The notes under the pieces were generated by a model. It was not told the origin of the DNA. It saw nothing but the letters and a program-made list of their open reading frames with translations, and did not search any database. 64,000 nucleotides of DNA. It comes from Qipengyuania aquimaris. GTDB lineage: Bacteria > Pseudomonadota > Alphaproteobacteria > Sphingomonadales > Sphingomonadaceae. Shown piece by piece: positions 8,828 through 17,365 of the stretch (within the stretch, counting starts at the first letter, position 1; every line of letters starts with the position of its first letter). The DNA lies in assembly GCF_009827445.1 (NCBI RefSeq), contig NZ_WTYI01000001.1, positions 716,172 to 780,171 of the forward strand, given 5' to 3'. Position numbers and translations under genes: made by a program.

Positions 8828-9729
8828 AAATCGCCATGCTTGCGCGCAATCCCAATCTCTATTCGCACAAGCGCCTCAAGCAGGCGGCGGAAGAGCGCGG
8901 GCACGAGCTCGATATCCTCAATACGACGCGCTGCACCGTGCACATCGCGAGCCACCGGCCCGAGGTGTATTACAACGGCGAGGCTTGCGTCGGCTATGAT
9001 GCTGTCATCCCGCGCATCGGCGCCTCTATCACGAATTACGGTCTCGCAATCCTGCGCCAGTTCGAAATGCGCGGATGCTGGCCGCTCAACGAAAGCGTCG
9101 CCATCGGCCGCAGCCGCGACAAGCTGCGCTCCATGCAAATTCTCGCCAAGCACGGCCTTGGCCTGCCGCTGACAGCCTATGCCAATGATCCGAAGCAGGC
9201 CGAGGAGATCATCAAGGCGGTGAAAGGCCCACCCGTGGTCATCAAGCTACTGGAAGGCACCCAGGGCATTGGCGTCGTGCTTGCCGAAACCATGTCTTCG
9301 GCCAAGTCGGTGATTGAGGCCTTCCGCGGGGCCAATGTGAACATCCTCGTCCAGGAATTCATAAAGGAAGCTGGCGGTATGGACATTCGCGCGCTGGTCG
9401 TCGGCGGCAAGGTCGTTGCTGCGATGAAACGTACCGGCGCTGCCGACGATTTCCGTAGTAACCTCCACCGTGGCGGCAGTGCGCAGCTTATCAAGATTAC
9501 ACCGGAAGAACGCTCGACCGCCGTACGCGCGGCCAAGCACATGGGCCTGAATGTGTGCGGCGTGGACATGCTGCGCAGTAACCACGGCCCGGTGATCATG
9601 GAGGTCAATTCTTCACCTGGCCTCGAAGGCATCGAAAACGCCACTGGCAAGGACATCGCCGGGATGATCATCGACTACATGGCGGCCAACGCAAAGGTCG
9701 GGAAGACCAAGACAAAGGGTAAGGGTTAG
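8824..9729 (+). CDS. rimK: Ribosomal protein S6--L-glutamate ligase
   Basis: A 301-aa ATP-grasp ligase that adds glutamate residues to the C-terminus of ribosomal protein S6 (poly-alpha-glutamate in E. coli). The N-terminal [15 protein letters not shown] segment, the phosphate-binding loop around [11 protein letters not shown], the core VQEFIKEA and the magnesium-binding [13 protein letters not shown] are all present. The Lys/Gly-rich C-terminal tail is slightly extended. It is translationally coupled to the rimB-like gene. The substrate gene rpsF lies about 4 kb away on the other strand. In Pseudomonas, RimK activity responds to cyclic-di-GMP, and two c-di-GMP enzymes are encoded later in this window. 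Confidence 0.94.
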   Translation: MKIAMLARNPNLYSHKRLKQAAEERGHELDILNTTRCTVHIASHRPEVYYNGEACVGYDAVIPRIGASITNYGLAILRQFEMRGCWPLNESVAIGRSRDKLRSMQILAKHGLGLPLTAYANDPKQAEEIIKAVKGPPVVIKLLEGTQGIGVVLAETMSSAKSVIEAFRGANVNILVQEFIKEAGGMDIRALVVGGKVVAAMKRTGAADDFRSNLHRGGSAQLIKITPEERSTAVRAAKHMGLNVCGVDMLRSNHGPVIMEVNSSPGLEGIENATGKDIAGMIIDYMAANAKVGKTKTKGKG

Positions 9730-9736
9730 AACGAAT

Positions 9737-10212
9737 ATGAGGGAATGGTTTGTAAGCGTCGCTGCGGTCGCGGCTATGACCGGTTTTCCTGTCAGTGCTC
9801 AATCAAGTGACTTGGTTCGCGCGAGCGATCCTGCTGACATGGTGACGACTTTAAGAGAAGCAGGCTACGATCCGGAATTGACCGAAGACGGCGTCGGCGA
9901 TCCGATGATCAAATTGACCCTTTCGGGCTACCGGGCGTCGATCCTCTTCTACAATTGTTAGGACCACAAGGATTGCCAGTCGATCCAGTTCTCCGCCGGT
10001 TTCGACCGGGACGAACCGGTAACTCGGAAGCCGCCCTCAAGATGAGCAACGATTATCGCTATATGGCGGTGCGGCTGGACGAAGAGGGCGATCCTTACAT
10101 TCGCTGGGACGTAGAGGTCGGTGATGGCCTGCCGAAGCCACTGTTCCTTCGCTCAGTCTTACGTTTTACTGAAAGCATGGATACAGCAGCAAGCGTCGTT
10201 TTCGCCGAGTAG
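9737..10212 (+). pseudogene. YbjN-domain protein, broken by a stop codon and a frameshift
   Basis: The first 74 codons encode a signal peptide ending VSAQ and a YbjN-like domain (REAGYDPEL, SGYRASILFYNC). A TAG at 9959-9961 interrupts it. Reading on in the same frame gives a sensible continuation (DHKDCQSIQFSAGF), and the stop stands where a GAG or CAG codon would fit. At about 10020-10030 the sensible reading moves to another frame (SEAALKMSNDYRYM) and runs to the stop at 10212, which implies a one-base loss. Two separate lesions argue for real decay. It lies 8 bases after rimK. Confidence 0.82.
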
Positions 10213-10316
10213 ACCAGAATTGGCGCCAGCGGGCACTGGCCAGAGGAAGGCAGCGAGAACGGGGCTGGTTGCTTTTACTGTTATAATACGGCAATACGGT
10301 TTCACTGGAGATCGAG

Positions 10317-11021
10317 ATGCCTGATCAGGATTACGGAGCAATCGCGCGTTGGACGGGTGCAGCCCTGTTTACTGCGCTGGCGATCGGAATTGCCAATGCC
10401 ACGGTGGTGTCGCCCGGGATTGATATCAACTTGTCCGCCAATGTGTCTGACGTATCGACAAGAATGCTGGAAGCCGAACAAAGTCTGCGGGCACGCGGCT
10501 GGCTGCTTACGGCTATTTTCTTTGCCGAGTTGCTGGTGGTTTTAGGGCTGTTCCATCTGACGCGCGATGCGAGTCGGTTTGGCGCAGGATTCGCAACTTT
10601 GGCTGGCGTGGTGGCTTCCACATTAGCGCTTTGGGGGGCGGTCAATGCATTTAATGCCGCCGAAGTCGCCAGCGGCAACCTGCCTGCGAGTACCGATCCG
10701 GGCGGTCTAGCGGCGATTCAAGCGATCACAAACTATTCGAGCTTTCATCTCGCGCTCGTCATGTCGAGCATATCCAACGCCGTCTTCTACCGGTTATTCC
10801 TTACCAATCGCAGGCTTCCAGCATGGATTGCCGGTTTCGGCTTATTTGCTTCGGTTGTCGTCGCGATAGCCATTGTTGCGAGAGACTTCGTGCCGCCTTT
10901 GACATCTTCGCTAGTCACCAATGCGTTTATGGCTTGCAACTTGATAGCGCTTGTCCTGACGGCAGCTTATCTTCTCATTGGCTCTCGCGAAGTTGTTGCA
11001 AAACCTTCCGTGCTCACCTGA
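10317..11021 (+). CDS. DUF4386-like integral membrane protein
   Basis: A 234-aa protein with six apparent transmembrane helices at about residues 10-30, 60-80, 88-108, 140-160, 165-187 and 198-225. The layout and the long first extracytoplasmic loop resemble DUF4386 family proteins, whose function is unknown. The ATG follows GGAGATCGAG. The C-terminal 8 bases overlap tail-to-tail with the amn gene on the opposite strand. Assignment to DUF4386 is from general resemblance. Confidence 0.68.
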   Translation: MPDQDYGAIARWTGAALFTALAIGIANATVVSPGIDINLSANVSDVSTRMLEAEQSLRARGWLLTAIFFAELLVVLGLFHLTRDASRFGAGFATLAGVVASTLALWGAVNAFNAAEVASGNLPASTDPGGLAAIQAITNYSSFHLALVMSSISNAVFYRLFLTNRRLPAWIAGFGLFASVVVAIAIVARDFVPPLTSSLVTNAFMACNLIALVLTAAYLLIGSREVVAKPSVLT

Positions 11022-12453
11022 ACGGCGGCTCGTTGAAGGCGCGCAGCTTGCGGCTGTGCAGTTTCGGGCCTTCCTGCCTCAACAAGTCGCATGCCGTCAC
11101 ACCGATCTGCAAGTGGGCAGCGATGGCTTCCTCGTAGAACTTGTTCGCCTGGCCGGGCAGCTTGATCTCGCCATGGAGCGGCTTGTCCGAAACGCATAGC
11201 AGCGTGCCGTAAGGGACGCGGAATCGGTAGCCCTGGGCCGAGATGGTCGCGCTTTCCATGTCGATACCGACGGCGCGGCTGAGGCTCAGGCGCTTTGCCG
11301 ACTGGGTATAGCGCAGCTCCCAGTTACGATCGTCGGTGGTGACTACGGTGCCGGTACGCATGCGCTTCTTGAGGTCGCTGCCATGCTCGCCGGAGACAGC
11401 CTCCGCCGCTTCGGCCAGCGCCTGCTGGACCTCCGCGATGGCGGGAAGCGGGATTTCCGGCGGGAGGACCGGGTCGAGCACGTGATCGTCGCGCAGATAT
11501 GCATGGGCAAGCACGTAGTCGCCGATCTTCTGGCTGGGGCGCAGACCGCCGCAGTGGCCGATCATCAGCCATGCTTCGGGGCGCATCACCGCCAGGTGAT
11601 CGCAGATCGTCTTCGCGTTGGACGGACCAACGCCAATGTTCACCAGCGTGATGCCGCCGCCGTTCTTGCCGACAAGGTGGTAGGCGGGCATCTGGTGGCG
11701 ACGCCACGCGGTATCGGACAATTGGCCGCGCGCATTGTCGGTCGCTTCGGTAATCATCAGACCACCGGCACCAGCAAGCGCGGTGTAGCCGTTCTTGCCA
11801 AGCTGCGATCCTGCCCAGTCGACGAACTCGTCCACATAGCGGTGGTAGTTGGTGAACAGGATGAACCGCTGGAAATGCTGCGGATCTGTTCCGGTGTAAT
11901 GCGCGAGCCTGGCAAGGCTGAAGTCCGTGCGCAGGCCGTCGAATAGCGACAGCGGGATGGGATCGTCGGGATTGTCCAGCTCGATGCCGTCGGCCAGCTC
12001 GTCGCCGATATCGGCGAGGTCGGTGGAGGGGAAATGGCGGGCGATCTCATTGGGGTCGATACCCGCCAGTACCGCGCCTGCTTCACCATCGAGGACGTAG
12101 GGGAAGGGGATTTCCTGACGTGAGGAGCCGACCTCCACCTCGATCTCGTAATTCGATCCGATCAGTTCGAGCTGTTCGCGCAGGTAATTGCGGAAGAGGC
12201 TAGGGCGGGTGACCGTCGTTGCATAGAGCCCGGGCATGTTCAGCCGGCCAAATGCGCGGTTGGAACCGTCGGGCATCTGGCCGCCACGAAACAGCAGGCG
12301 GAGTTCGGGATAGGCGTAACTGCCGTCCTTGCGGCGTTCGGCGGCGGGCAGTTCGCGGGTCTTGCCGAAAGCGATCACATCTTCCCGCAGGCGAGTGATC
12401 GCCGCGTCATAGACGGTTTCGAGCTTGTCGAGGATCTGGTCGATTGATTCCAT
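11014..12453 (-). CDS. amn: AMP nucleosidase
   Basis: A 479-aa enzyme that hydrolyses AMP to adenine and ribose 5-phosphate, adjusting the adenylate pool. The N-terminal regulatory domain (about residues 1-170) is followed by the nucleoside-phosphorylase-like catalytic domain, with TLVNIGVGPSNAKT and MIGHCGGLRPSQ and the C-terminal GIDMESAT segment, the purine/ribose contact motif of the superfamily. The ATG at 12453 is preceded on its strand by AGGAGA. It ends overlapping the DUF4386-like gene tail-to-tail. The terminator of rplI lies between the two minus-strand genes, so amn has its own promoter. Confidence 0.95.
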   Translation of the reverse strand: MESIDQILDKLETVYDAAITRLREDVIAFGKTRELPAAERRKDGSYAYPELRLLFRGGQMPDGSNRAFGRLNMPGLYATTVTRPSLFRNYLREQLELIGSNYEIEVEVGSSRQEIPFPYVLDGEAGAVLAGIDPNEIARHFPSTDLADIGDELADGIELDNPDDPIPLSLFDGLRTDFSLARLAHYTGTDPQHFQRFILFTNYHRYVDEFVDWAGSQLGKNGYTALAGAGGLMITEATDNARGQLSDTAWRRHQMPAYHLVGKNGGGITLVNIGVGPSNAKTICDHLAVMRPEAWLMIGHCGGLRPSQKIGDYVLAHAYLRDDHVLDPVLPPEIPLPAIAEVQQALAEAAEAVSGEHGSDLKKRMRTGTVVTTDDRNWELRYTQSAKRLSLSRAVGIDMESATISAQGYRFRVPYGTLLCVSDKPLHGEIKLPGQANKFYEEAIAAHLQIGVTACDLLRQEGPKLHSRKLRAFNEPPFR

Positions 12454-12520
12454 GGCTGGATTTTCTCCTGGCTTCTTGTTGTTTTGATGACACCTCCTGC
12501 CACAGGAAGGGGCCTGTTAC

Positions 12521-12554
12521 AAAAAGGGCGCGGAGACCGAAGTCGCCGCGCCCT
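12521..12554 (-). terminator. Rho-independent terminator after rplI
   Basis: On the minus strand a perfect 9-bp stem (AGGGCGCGG and its complement, at 12546-12554 and 12525-12533) encloses a 12-base loop and is followed by a run of five T at 12525-12521. It lies 22 bases beyond the rplI stop and should end the rpsF-rpsR-rplI transcript. Confidence 0.85.
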
Positions 12555-12575
12555 GTTTGTTCGAGGTCGATGGGC

Positions 12576-13244
12576 TTACGCGTCGTCGCCTTCCGGCTTG
12601 GTCGCTTCGATGAGGGCTTCGCTTTCGCTGGTGCCTTCTTCGGTGCTGACGCCATCTTCGAGCATGTCGGCGGGGATTTCACCCGGCTCGAGGCCCGTGT
12701 CGATGCGGTTGGCTTCGGCCTGCTCTTCGATTTCGCGCTGTTCTTCTTCGAACATCTGCGCGAGCACGTCGACGCCCTGGCTCTGCAGTTCGGCTTCGTC
12801 GTCCGAACGGGCGACGTTCGCCTTCACGGTGACGGAAACCTCGGGGTGGAGGTCGATGCGCACGTCATGCATGCCGATCGTCTTGATCGGGTTGCCCATG
12901 ATGACCTGCTTCTTGTCGATCTCGTGACCCTTGTCGGAAAGGCCGTTCACGATGTCGCGAACGTTGACCGAACCGTACAGCTGGCCTGCGTTCGAAGCGG
13001 CGCGGATCAGCACGACTTCGACGCCGTCCACCTTTTCACCGGCCTTTTCGGCTTCGGCGCGGCGTTCGGCGTTTTCCTTCTCGAGGCGTTCGCGGTTGGC
13101 TTCGAAGACCTTCTTGTTCGCAGCGTTGGCACGAAGGGCCTTCTTCTGCGGAAGGAGGAAGTTACGCGCATAGCCGTCCTTCACGGTGACGACGTCACCG
13201 ATCGTGCCGAGCTTTTCGATGCGCTGGAGGAGAATGATATCCAT
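12576..13244 (-). CDS. rplI: 50S ribosomal protein L9 with long acidic C-terminal extension
   Basis: Residues 1 to about 150 are a standard L9: [22 protein letters not shown], the long connecting helix rich in [10 protein letters not shown], and the C-terminal rRNA-binding domain ([17 protein letters not shown]). E. coli L9 has 149 residues; this one has 222. The extra 70 residues are strongly acidic ([27 protein letters not shown]). Extended L9 is known in related alphaproteobacteria. It is the third gene of rpsF-rpsR-rplI, 12 bases after rpsR. Confidence 0.97.
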   Translation of the reverse strand: MDIILLQRIEKLGTIGDVVTVKDGYARNFLLPQKKALRANAANKKVFEANRERLEKENAERRAEAEKAGEKVDGVEVVLIRAASNAGQLYGSVNVRDIVNGLSDKGHEIDKKQVIMGNPIKTIGMHDVRIDLHPEVSVTVKANVARSDDEAELQSQGVDVLAQMFEEEQREIEEQAEANRIDTGLEPGEIPADMLEDGVSTEEGTSESEALIEATKPEGDDA

Positions 13245-13256
13245 GGTCTCTGCTCC

Positions 13257-13481
13257 TTACTTCACGATGTACGGAAGCAGGCCGATGTGGCGTGCGCGCT
13301 TGATCGCCTTGGCGAGTTCACGCTGCTTCTTCGCGCTGACGGCGGTGATGCGGCTGGGTACGATCTTGCCACGCTCGGACATGAAGCCCTGGAGGAGGCG
13401 AACGTCCTTGTAGTCGATCGCTGGGGCATTCTTGCCGGCGAACGGGCAAGACTTGCGGCGGCGGAAAAACGGACGGGCCAT
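13257..13481 (-). CDS. rpsR: 30S ribosomal protein S18
   Basis: A 74-aa basic protein with the S18 core [19 protein letters not shown] and [18 protein letters not shown], which bind S6 and 16S rRNA in the platform of the small subunit. The length is normal for the family. The ATG overlaps the rpsF stop (ATGA), as expected for two proteins that assemble as an S6:S18 pair. Confidence 0.98.
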   Translation of the reverse strand: MARPFFRRRKSCPFAGKNAPAIDYKDVRLLQGFMSERGKIVPSRITAVSAKKQRELAKAIKRARHIGLLPYIVK

Positions 13482-13846
13482 CAGTTACGCTCCTCGCGTT
13501 CGCGGCGCTTCTTGGAATCGCGCTCGTTCTTGCGCATCATCACCGACGGACCTTCTTCGTGTTCGTCGACACGGATGGTCATGTAACGGATGACGTCTTC
13601 GTTGATGCGCGTCTGGCGTTCGAGTTCTGCAACAACGGAGCCGGGGCCCTCGATGTTGAGCATTACGAAATGCGCCTTGCGGTTGCGGTCGATCTTGTAT
13701 GCGAGGCTCTTAAGGCCCCAGGTTTCGGTCTTGGTGACCTTGCCTTCGTTCTTTTCGACGATTTCGGTCGCCGTGGCTGCGAGCTGGTCAACCTGAGCCT
13801 GGCTCAGGTCCTGTCGCGCCAAGAAAACATGCTCGTAGAGAGCCAT
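13481..13846 (-). CDS. rpsF: 30S ribosomal protein S6
   Basis: A 121-aa S6 protein with the usual N-terminus ([15 protein letters not shown]) and the [14 protein letters not shown] strand, which bind S18 and the central domain of 16S rRNA. After the globular part comes a highly charged tail ([10 protein letters not shown]) that ends in Arg-Asn, unlike E. coli S6, which ends in Glu residues that RimK extends. The first gene of rpsF-rpsR-rplI; the minus-strand leader is about 95 bases if the promoter proposed at 13949-13976 is right. Confidence 0.97.
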   Translation of the reverse strand: MALYEHVFLARQDLSQAQVDQLAATATEIVEKNEGKVTKTETWGLKSLAYKIDRNRKAHFVMLNIEGPGSVVAELERQTRINEDVIRYMTIRVDEHEEGPSVMMRKNERDSKKRREREERN

Positions 13847-13948
13847 GCTCTTGTCCTTTCAATTGTCGGCCGATCGCTGGCTGATCCGCGGGATTGCGGG
13901 GCCCCTCCGGCTTTCTTCTTTCCTTCGCCCGGAAGCGAGGGATGCGCG

Positions 13949-13976
13949 CACATAGCCGGATTCTGCGCGAATGCAA
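13949..13976 (-). promoter_or_regulatory. Possible promoter of rpsF-rpsR-rplI
   Basis: On the minus strand TTGCAT (13976-13971) is followed after 16 bases by TATGTG (13954-13949), which fits a sigma-70-like promoter. It would give a leader of about 95 bases before the rpsF ATG. The elements match only partly, so this is tentative. Confidence 0.35.
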
Positions 13977-14051
13977 GGCAAACTGTCCCCTTGCGCAGGT
14001 GGAACGTGCAAGGCAGGGGGCCGTTGGCAGTGGAAACACAGGAGATTTTGC

Positions 14052-15014
14052 GTGCCCGGCGGACTTGTAGCGCTTTTGGACGACGTTTCGGTAATTGCCC
14101 GCACAGCTGCCGCATCGGTGGACGACATCACTGTCGCTGCCAGTAGGGCCGGCACCAAGACTGCCGGAGTGGTGATCGACGATGCGGCCGTAACGCCATC
14201 GTACGTCACGGGTCTGAGCCCGGCTCGCGAGCTTCCGATCATTTGGAAAATCACGAAAGGATCGCTCAAGAACAAGTTGCTGATCCTTTTGCCAGGCGCC
14301 TTGATACTCAGCTGGCTCCTGCCCTCGGCGATCATCTTCATCCTGATGCTGGGCGGGGCCTACCTCTCCTATGAAGGTGCCGAAAAGGTAATGGAGAAGC
14401 TGGGCGGCGAGAAGCACGGCAAGACGCTCGAGGACGAGATCAACGATCCCGTAGCCTTTGAAAAACAGCGCGTTGCGGGCGCCATCCGTACCGACCTTAT
14501 CCTTTCTGCCGAGATCATGGCGATCACTCTCAATGAAGTGGCTTCGGAAGATTTCATCGTGCGAGCCGGTGTGCTGGCAGTCGTCGGCATCGCGGTTACA
14601 CTGTTCGTGTATGGCGCGGTGGCGATTATCGTGAAGCTGGACGACATTGGTCTCCATCTTTCCGAACGCAAATCGCAAGCTGCGGAGAAATTCGGACACT
14701 TTCTGGTGCGCTCGGTTCCCTACATCCTCAAGGCACTCTCGTTCATCGGCACGATCGCGATGCTGTGGGTAGGTGGGGGAATTATCCTCCATGGCCTGCA
14801 CGAGCTTGGTCTGCACGGCCCCTCGGATTGGGCGCATGGTGTGCAGCACGCCGTTGAAACGGTCACCGGAGGTTTGTCGGGCCTTCTTGGCTGGGCCACC
14901 TATGCCGCGATTTCCGCGCTGGTAGGGCTTGGCTTGGGCTTCGTGATCGCGATCCTGCTGCACAAGGCCTTGAAGATGGGCCATGGCATGGGCGAGGGCG
15001 CCGAGGCCCACTAA
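14052..15014 (+). CDS. DUF808 family membrane protein (YedI-like)
   Basis: A 320-aa inner-membrane protein of the DUF808/YedI family. The N-terminal PGGLVALLDDVSVIA and DDAAVTPSYV segments are characteristic of the family. It then shows about six hydrophobic helices (about residues 80-105, 160-205, 235-260 and 280-310) and a His-rich tail (KMGHGMGEGAEAH). The function of the family is not known. The GTG start at 14052 is preferred over upstream in-frame codons because GGAG lies 8 bases before it and translation then begins at the conserved N-terminus. It converges with the Mur ligase gene, with 4 bases between the stops. Confidence 0.88.
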   Translation: MPGGLVALLDDVSVIARTAAASVDDITVAASRAGTKTAGVVIDDAAVTPSYVTGLSPARELPIIWKITKGSLKNKLLILLPGALILSWLLPSAIIFILMLGGAYLSYEGAEKVMEKLGGEKHGKTLEDEINDPVAFEKQRVAGAIRTDLILSAEIMAITLNEVASEDFIVRAGVLAVVGIAVTLFVYGAVAIIVKLDDIGLHLSERKSQAAEKFGHFLVRSVPYILKALSFIGTIAMLWVGGGIILHGLHELGLHGPSDWAHGVQHAVETVTGGLSGLLGWATYAAISALVGLGLGFVIAILLHKALKMGHGMGEGAEAH

Positions 15015-15018
15015 GTCC

Positions 15019-16446
15019 TCACGACAATCGCTGGAATATCTTCCGGGCAAAGTCGCTCAGCGTATCGTCGCGCGCGCCCATCACTACGATTCGGTCGCCT
15101 GGGCGCGCGAGCGACACCAGGCGGTCCTCGACATCCTTGCGCGACGGCACGTGTTCGGCCCTTGCGCCGCCCTCAGCGATGAGTTTCACGATCCGCTCGC
15201 TCCCCTCCCTGCGGTCCACCGTCCCGCCGAAATAGACGGGGTCAGAAAAGATTACGCGGTCGTCTGCGCCCATGACGTCGACGAAGGTCTGGGCCAATTC
15301 GGCACCCATCTGGCGCAATGGGCCATATCCGTGGGGCTGGAAGAAGGCGAGCAAGCGGCCGTCGTGGGACTTCAACGTCTTTAGCGTGGCTGCGCACTTC
15401 TCCGGATTGTGTCCGAAGTCGTCGATGACGGTGATGGCCGCGTGCGTCGTGCCCACAATGTCGAAACGCCGGGCCAGTCCGTCGAAACCGGCCAGCGCCT
15501 GGACGGATTCTGCAACCGGCACACCAGCTGCTGCCGCGCCGGCAATCGCCGCGAGGGCGTTCGAGAGATTGTGGCGACCGGGCATGTTCAATCGCAGCGC
15601 GTGCTGGCTGCCGTCATGCCGGTCTACGACCATGGCGGCCTGCCGGACAGGCCCCTCAGCGATGCTACCCGCTTCGATCCCGATCTGTGCCTTCTCCTGA
15701 TCGATACCGAAGGTGAGGGCTTCCTTGGCGTGGGGAAGCAGGGCGAGGGCTTCCGGATCATCCGCGTTGATCACCGAGATGCGACTGCGCGACAGATAAT
15801 CGCCGAACAGTTGGCGCAATTCCTCCATGCTCTTGTGATCGAGAGAGACGTTGAGCAGGATCCCGACGGCCGGCTTGTAGAGCGCGATCGAGCCATCGCT
15901 CTCGTCGACTTCGCTGACATAGAGGCTCTGCGAGCCGACGACCGAACTGGCGAACGGGCGCTGGGGCGAGACGAAGTTCTTCATCACCGCGCCATTCATC
16001 ACCGTAGGTGCGCGGCCGGTCGCCTCCAGAATCCATCCGAGCATGCCGGTAACGGTCGATTTGCCGCTTGTCCCTGCCACCGCCAATCCGGCGCCGCTGG
16101 TGTTGAAGAGGATAGAATTGAGTTCGGCACGCGTCAGGCGCAGGCAATCAAGTTTGTTCGCCATCCTGATTTCCGGAACAGTGTCCTCGATCGCAGCGGA
16201 TGCGACGACGATCTGCTCGTTAGAGACGATCCCGCTGCCGTCCTGGGGATGCAGTTCGAAACCTTGCTTTTCGAGGGCAGCGAATTTCTTTGGAGTGCGT
16301 CCCTGGTCGAAGCTGCGATCGGATCCTGCTACCTTGCAGCCGCGCCCCTTGAGGATCTGCGCAAGCGGCAGCATGCCTGATCCGCCGATGCCGACGAAAA
16401 AGAACGGGCGGGCGAATAGTTCGTCGGGGCTGGGGAAGTCGCTCAT
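15019..16446 (-). CDS. Mur ligase family protein (MurC/Mpl type)
   Basis: A 475-aa Mur ligase. The N-terminal Rossmann domain begins FFFVGIGGSGM, as in MurC. The ATP loop is AGTSGKSTVTGM at about residues 115-126, then the middle-domain motif LNVSLDH, and the C-terminal domain with DDFGHNPEKCAATL. Such enzymes join amino acids or peptides to UDP-MurNAc in the cytoplasm. It is not in a division-cell-wall cluster and is divergent from an LD-carboxypeptidase gene. This fits a peptidoglycan-recycling ligase (Mpl role), but the N-terminus looks more like MurC, so I leave the symbol empty. The start at 16446 skips a 20-residue in-frame upstream extension unlike the family. Confidence 0.85.
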   Translation of the reverse strand: MSDFPSPDELFARPFFFVGIGGSGMLPLAQILKGRGCKVAGSDRSFDQGRTPKKFAALEKQGFELHPQDGSGIVSNEQIVVASAAIEDTVPEIRMANKLDCLRLTRAELNSILFNTSGAGLAVAGTSGKSTVTGMLGWILEATGRAPTVMNGAVMKNFVSPQRPFASSVVGSQSLYVSEVDESDGSIALYKPAVGILLNVSLDHKSMEELRQLFGDYLSRSRISVINADDPEALALLPHAKEALTFGIDQEKAQIGIEAGSIAEGPVRQAAMVVDRHDGSQHALRLNMPGRHNLSNALAAIAGAAAAGVPVAESVQALAGFDGLARRFDIVGTTHAAITVIDDFGHNPEKCAATLKTLKSHDGRLLAFFQPHGYGPLRQMGAELAQTFVDVMGADDRVIFSDPVYFGGTVDRREGSERIVKLIAEGGARAEHVPSRKDVEDRLVSLARPGDRIVVMGARDDTLSDFARKIFQRLS

Positions 16447-16488
16447 TCCAGCCTCGCTATGCAGTTGCAGCCGCCAAGACAAGCAGGC

Positions 16489-17340
16489 ATGACCGCAGAT
16501 GTGCACCGTCCAATCCGAAAAGTGGCCATTTGCGCCCCCGCGACCCCGCTCAAGCGCGAATATGCGCAGGCCGCAGGCAGGCTCGCGAGCGACGAATTTC
16601 CTGAACTAGCATTACATTTCCACGAGCAGTGCTTCGTCGAGGAAGGGCACTTCGCAGGCTCCGATGACAGGCGTTTGGCGGCCCTGCTCGATTGTGCGAA
16701 CGACGCCAGCAACGATGCGGTGTGGTTTGCCAAGGGCGGATATGGCTCAAACCGGATCGCCGCTCAATTTCTCGAAAAGGCTGGTGATGCCGCGAAGAAC
16801 AAGCTTTTCTTGGGCTATTCCGACTGCGGGACGCTACTGGGCGCACTTTATCGGGCCGGGATCGGTACCCCGATTCATGCGCCCATGCCAGTCGATATCA
16901 AACGCGAGGGCGGCGAGGCGGCCATTCGCCGCGTCCTCGCCTATATGTCGGGAAATCCGGACGGACTCGAGCCTTCGCTTACCGATAGACCGGTCGCTGC
17001 GTTCAATCTCTATACGCTTGCCATGCTGGTCGGCACTCCGTTCATGCCCGACCTTACAGGCCACGAAATCCTCATCGAAGAGGTCGGCGAGTACGAGTAC
17101 GCCATCGACCGCCTGCTCTTCCATGTGACGGCCCAGATCGGTGACATTGCGGGAATCAGGCTGGGCGAAGTTACGGCGGTTCCCGAAAACGATCGGCCGT
17201 TCGGGGCGAGCGCGCAGGAAATCGTGGAAGACTGGTGCCGCCGTAGCGGCATTCCCTACCTCGGCCGGGCGGAGGTCGGGCATTCGTCTGCCAACAAGAT
17301 CGTGCCTTTCGGTCTTGAGGGACGGACCTTGCGCGCCTAA
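16489..17340 (+). CDS. LD-carboxypeptidase (S66 family, LdcA-like)
   Basis: A 283-aa serine peptidase of family S66, which removes the terminal D-alanine from the tetrapeptide of recycled cell-wall fragments. The triad can be placed: nucleophile Ser111 in LGYSDC, Glu in LIEEVGEYEY, and His in the C-terminal GHSSANKIVPFG. The preceding GGYGSNR loop is also typical. No signal peptide is seen, consistent with a cytoplasmic recycling enzyme. It is divergent from the Mur ligase gene (43 bases between starts) and only 25 bases upstream of fabD. Confidence 0.9.
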   Translation: MTADVHRPIRKVAICAPATPLKREYAQAAGRLASDEFPELALHFHEQCFVEEGHFAGSDDRRLAALLDCANDASNDAVWFAKGGYGSNRIAAQFLEKAGDAAKNKLFLGYSDCGTLLGALYRAGIGTPIHAPMPVDIKREGGEAAIRRVLAYMSGNPDGLEPSLTDRPVAAFNLYTLAMLVGTPFMPDLTGHEILIEEVGEYEYAIDRLLFHVTAQIGDIAGIRLGEVTAVPENDRPFGASAQEIVEDWCRRSGIPYLGRAEVGHSSANKIVPFGLEGRTLRA

Positions 17341-17365
17341 GCGCCGCTCCCAACAGGAGAGAAAC

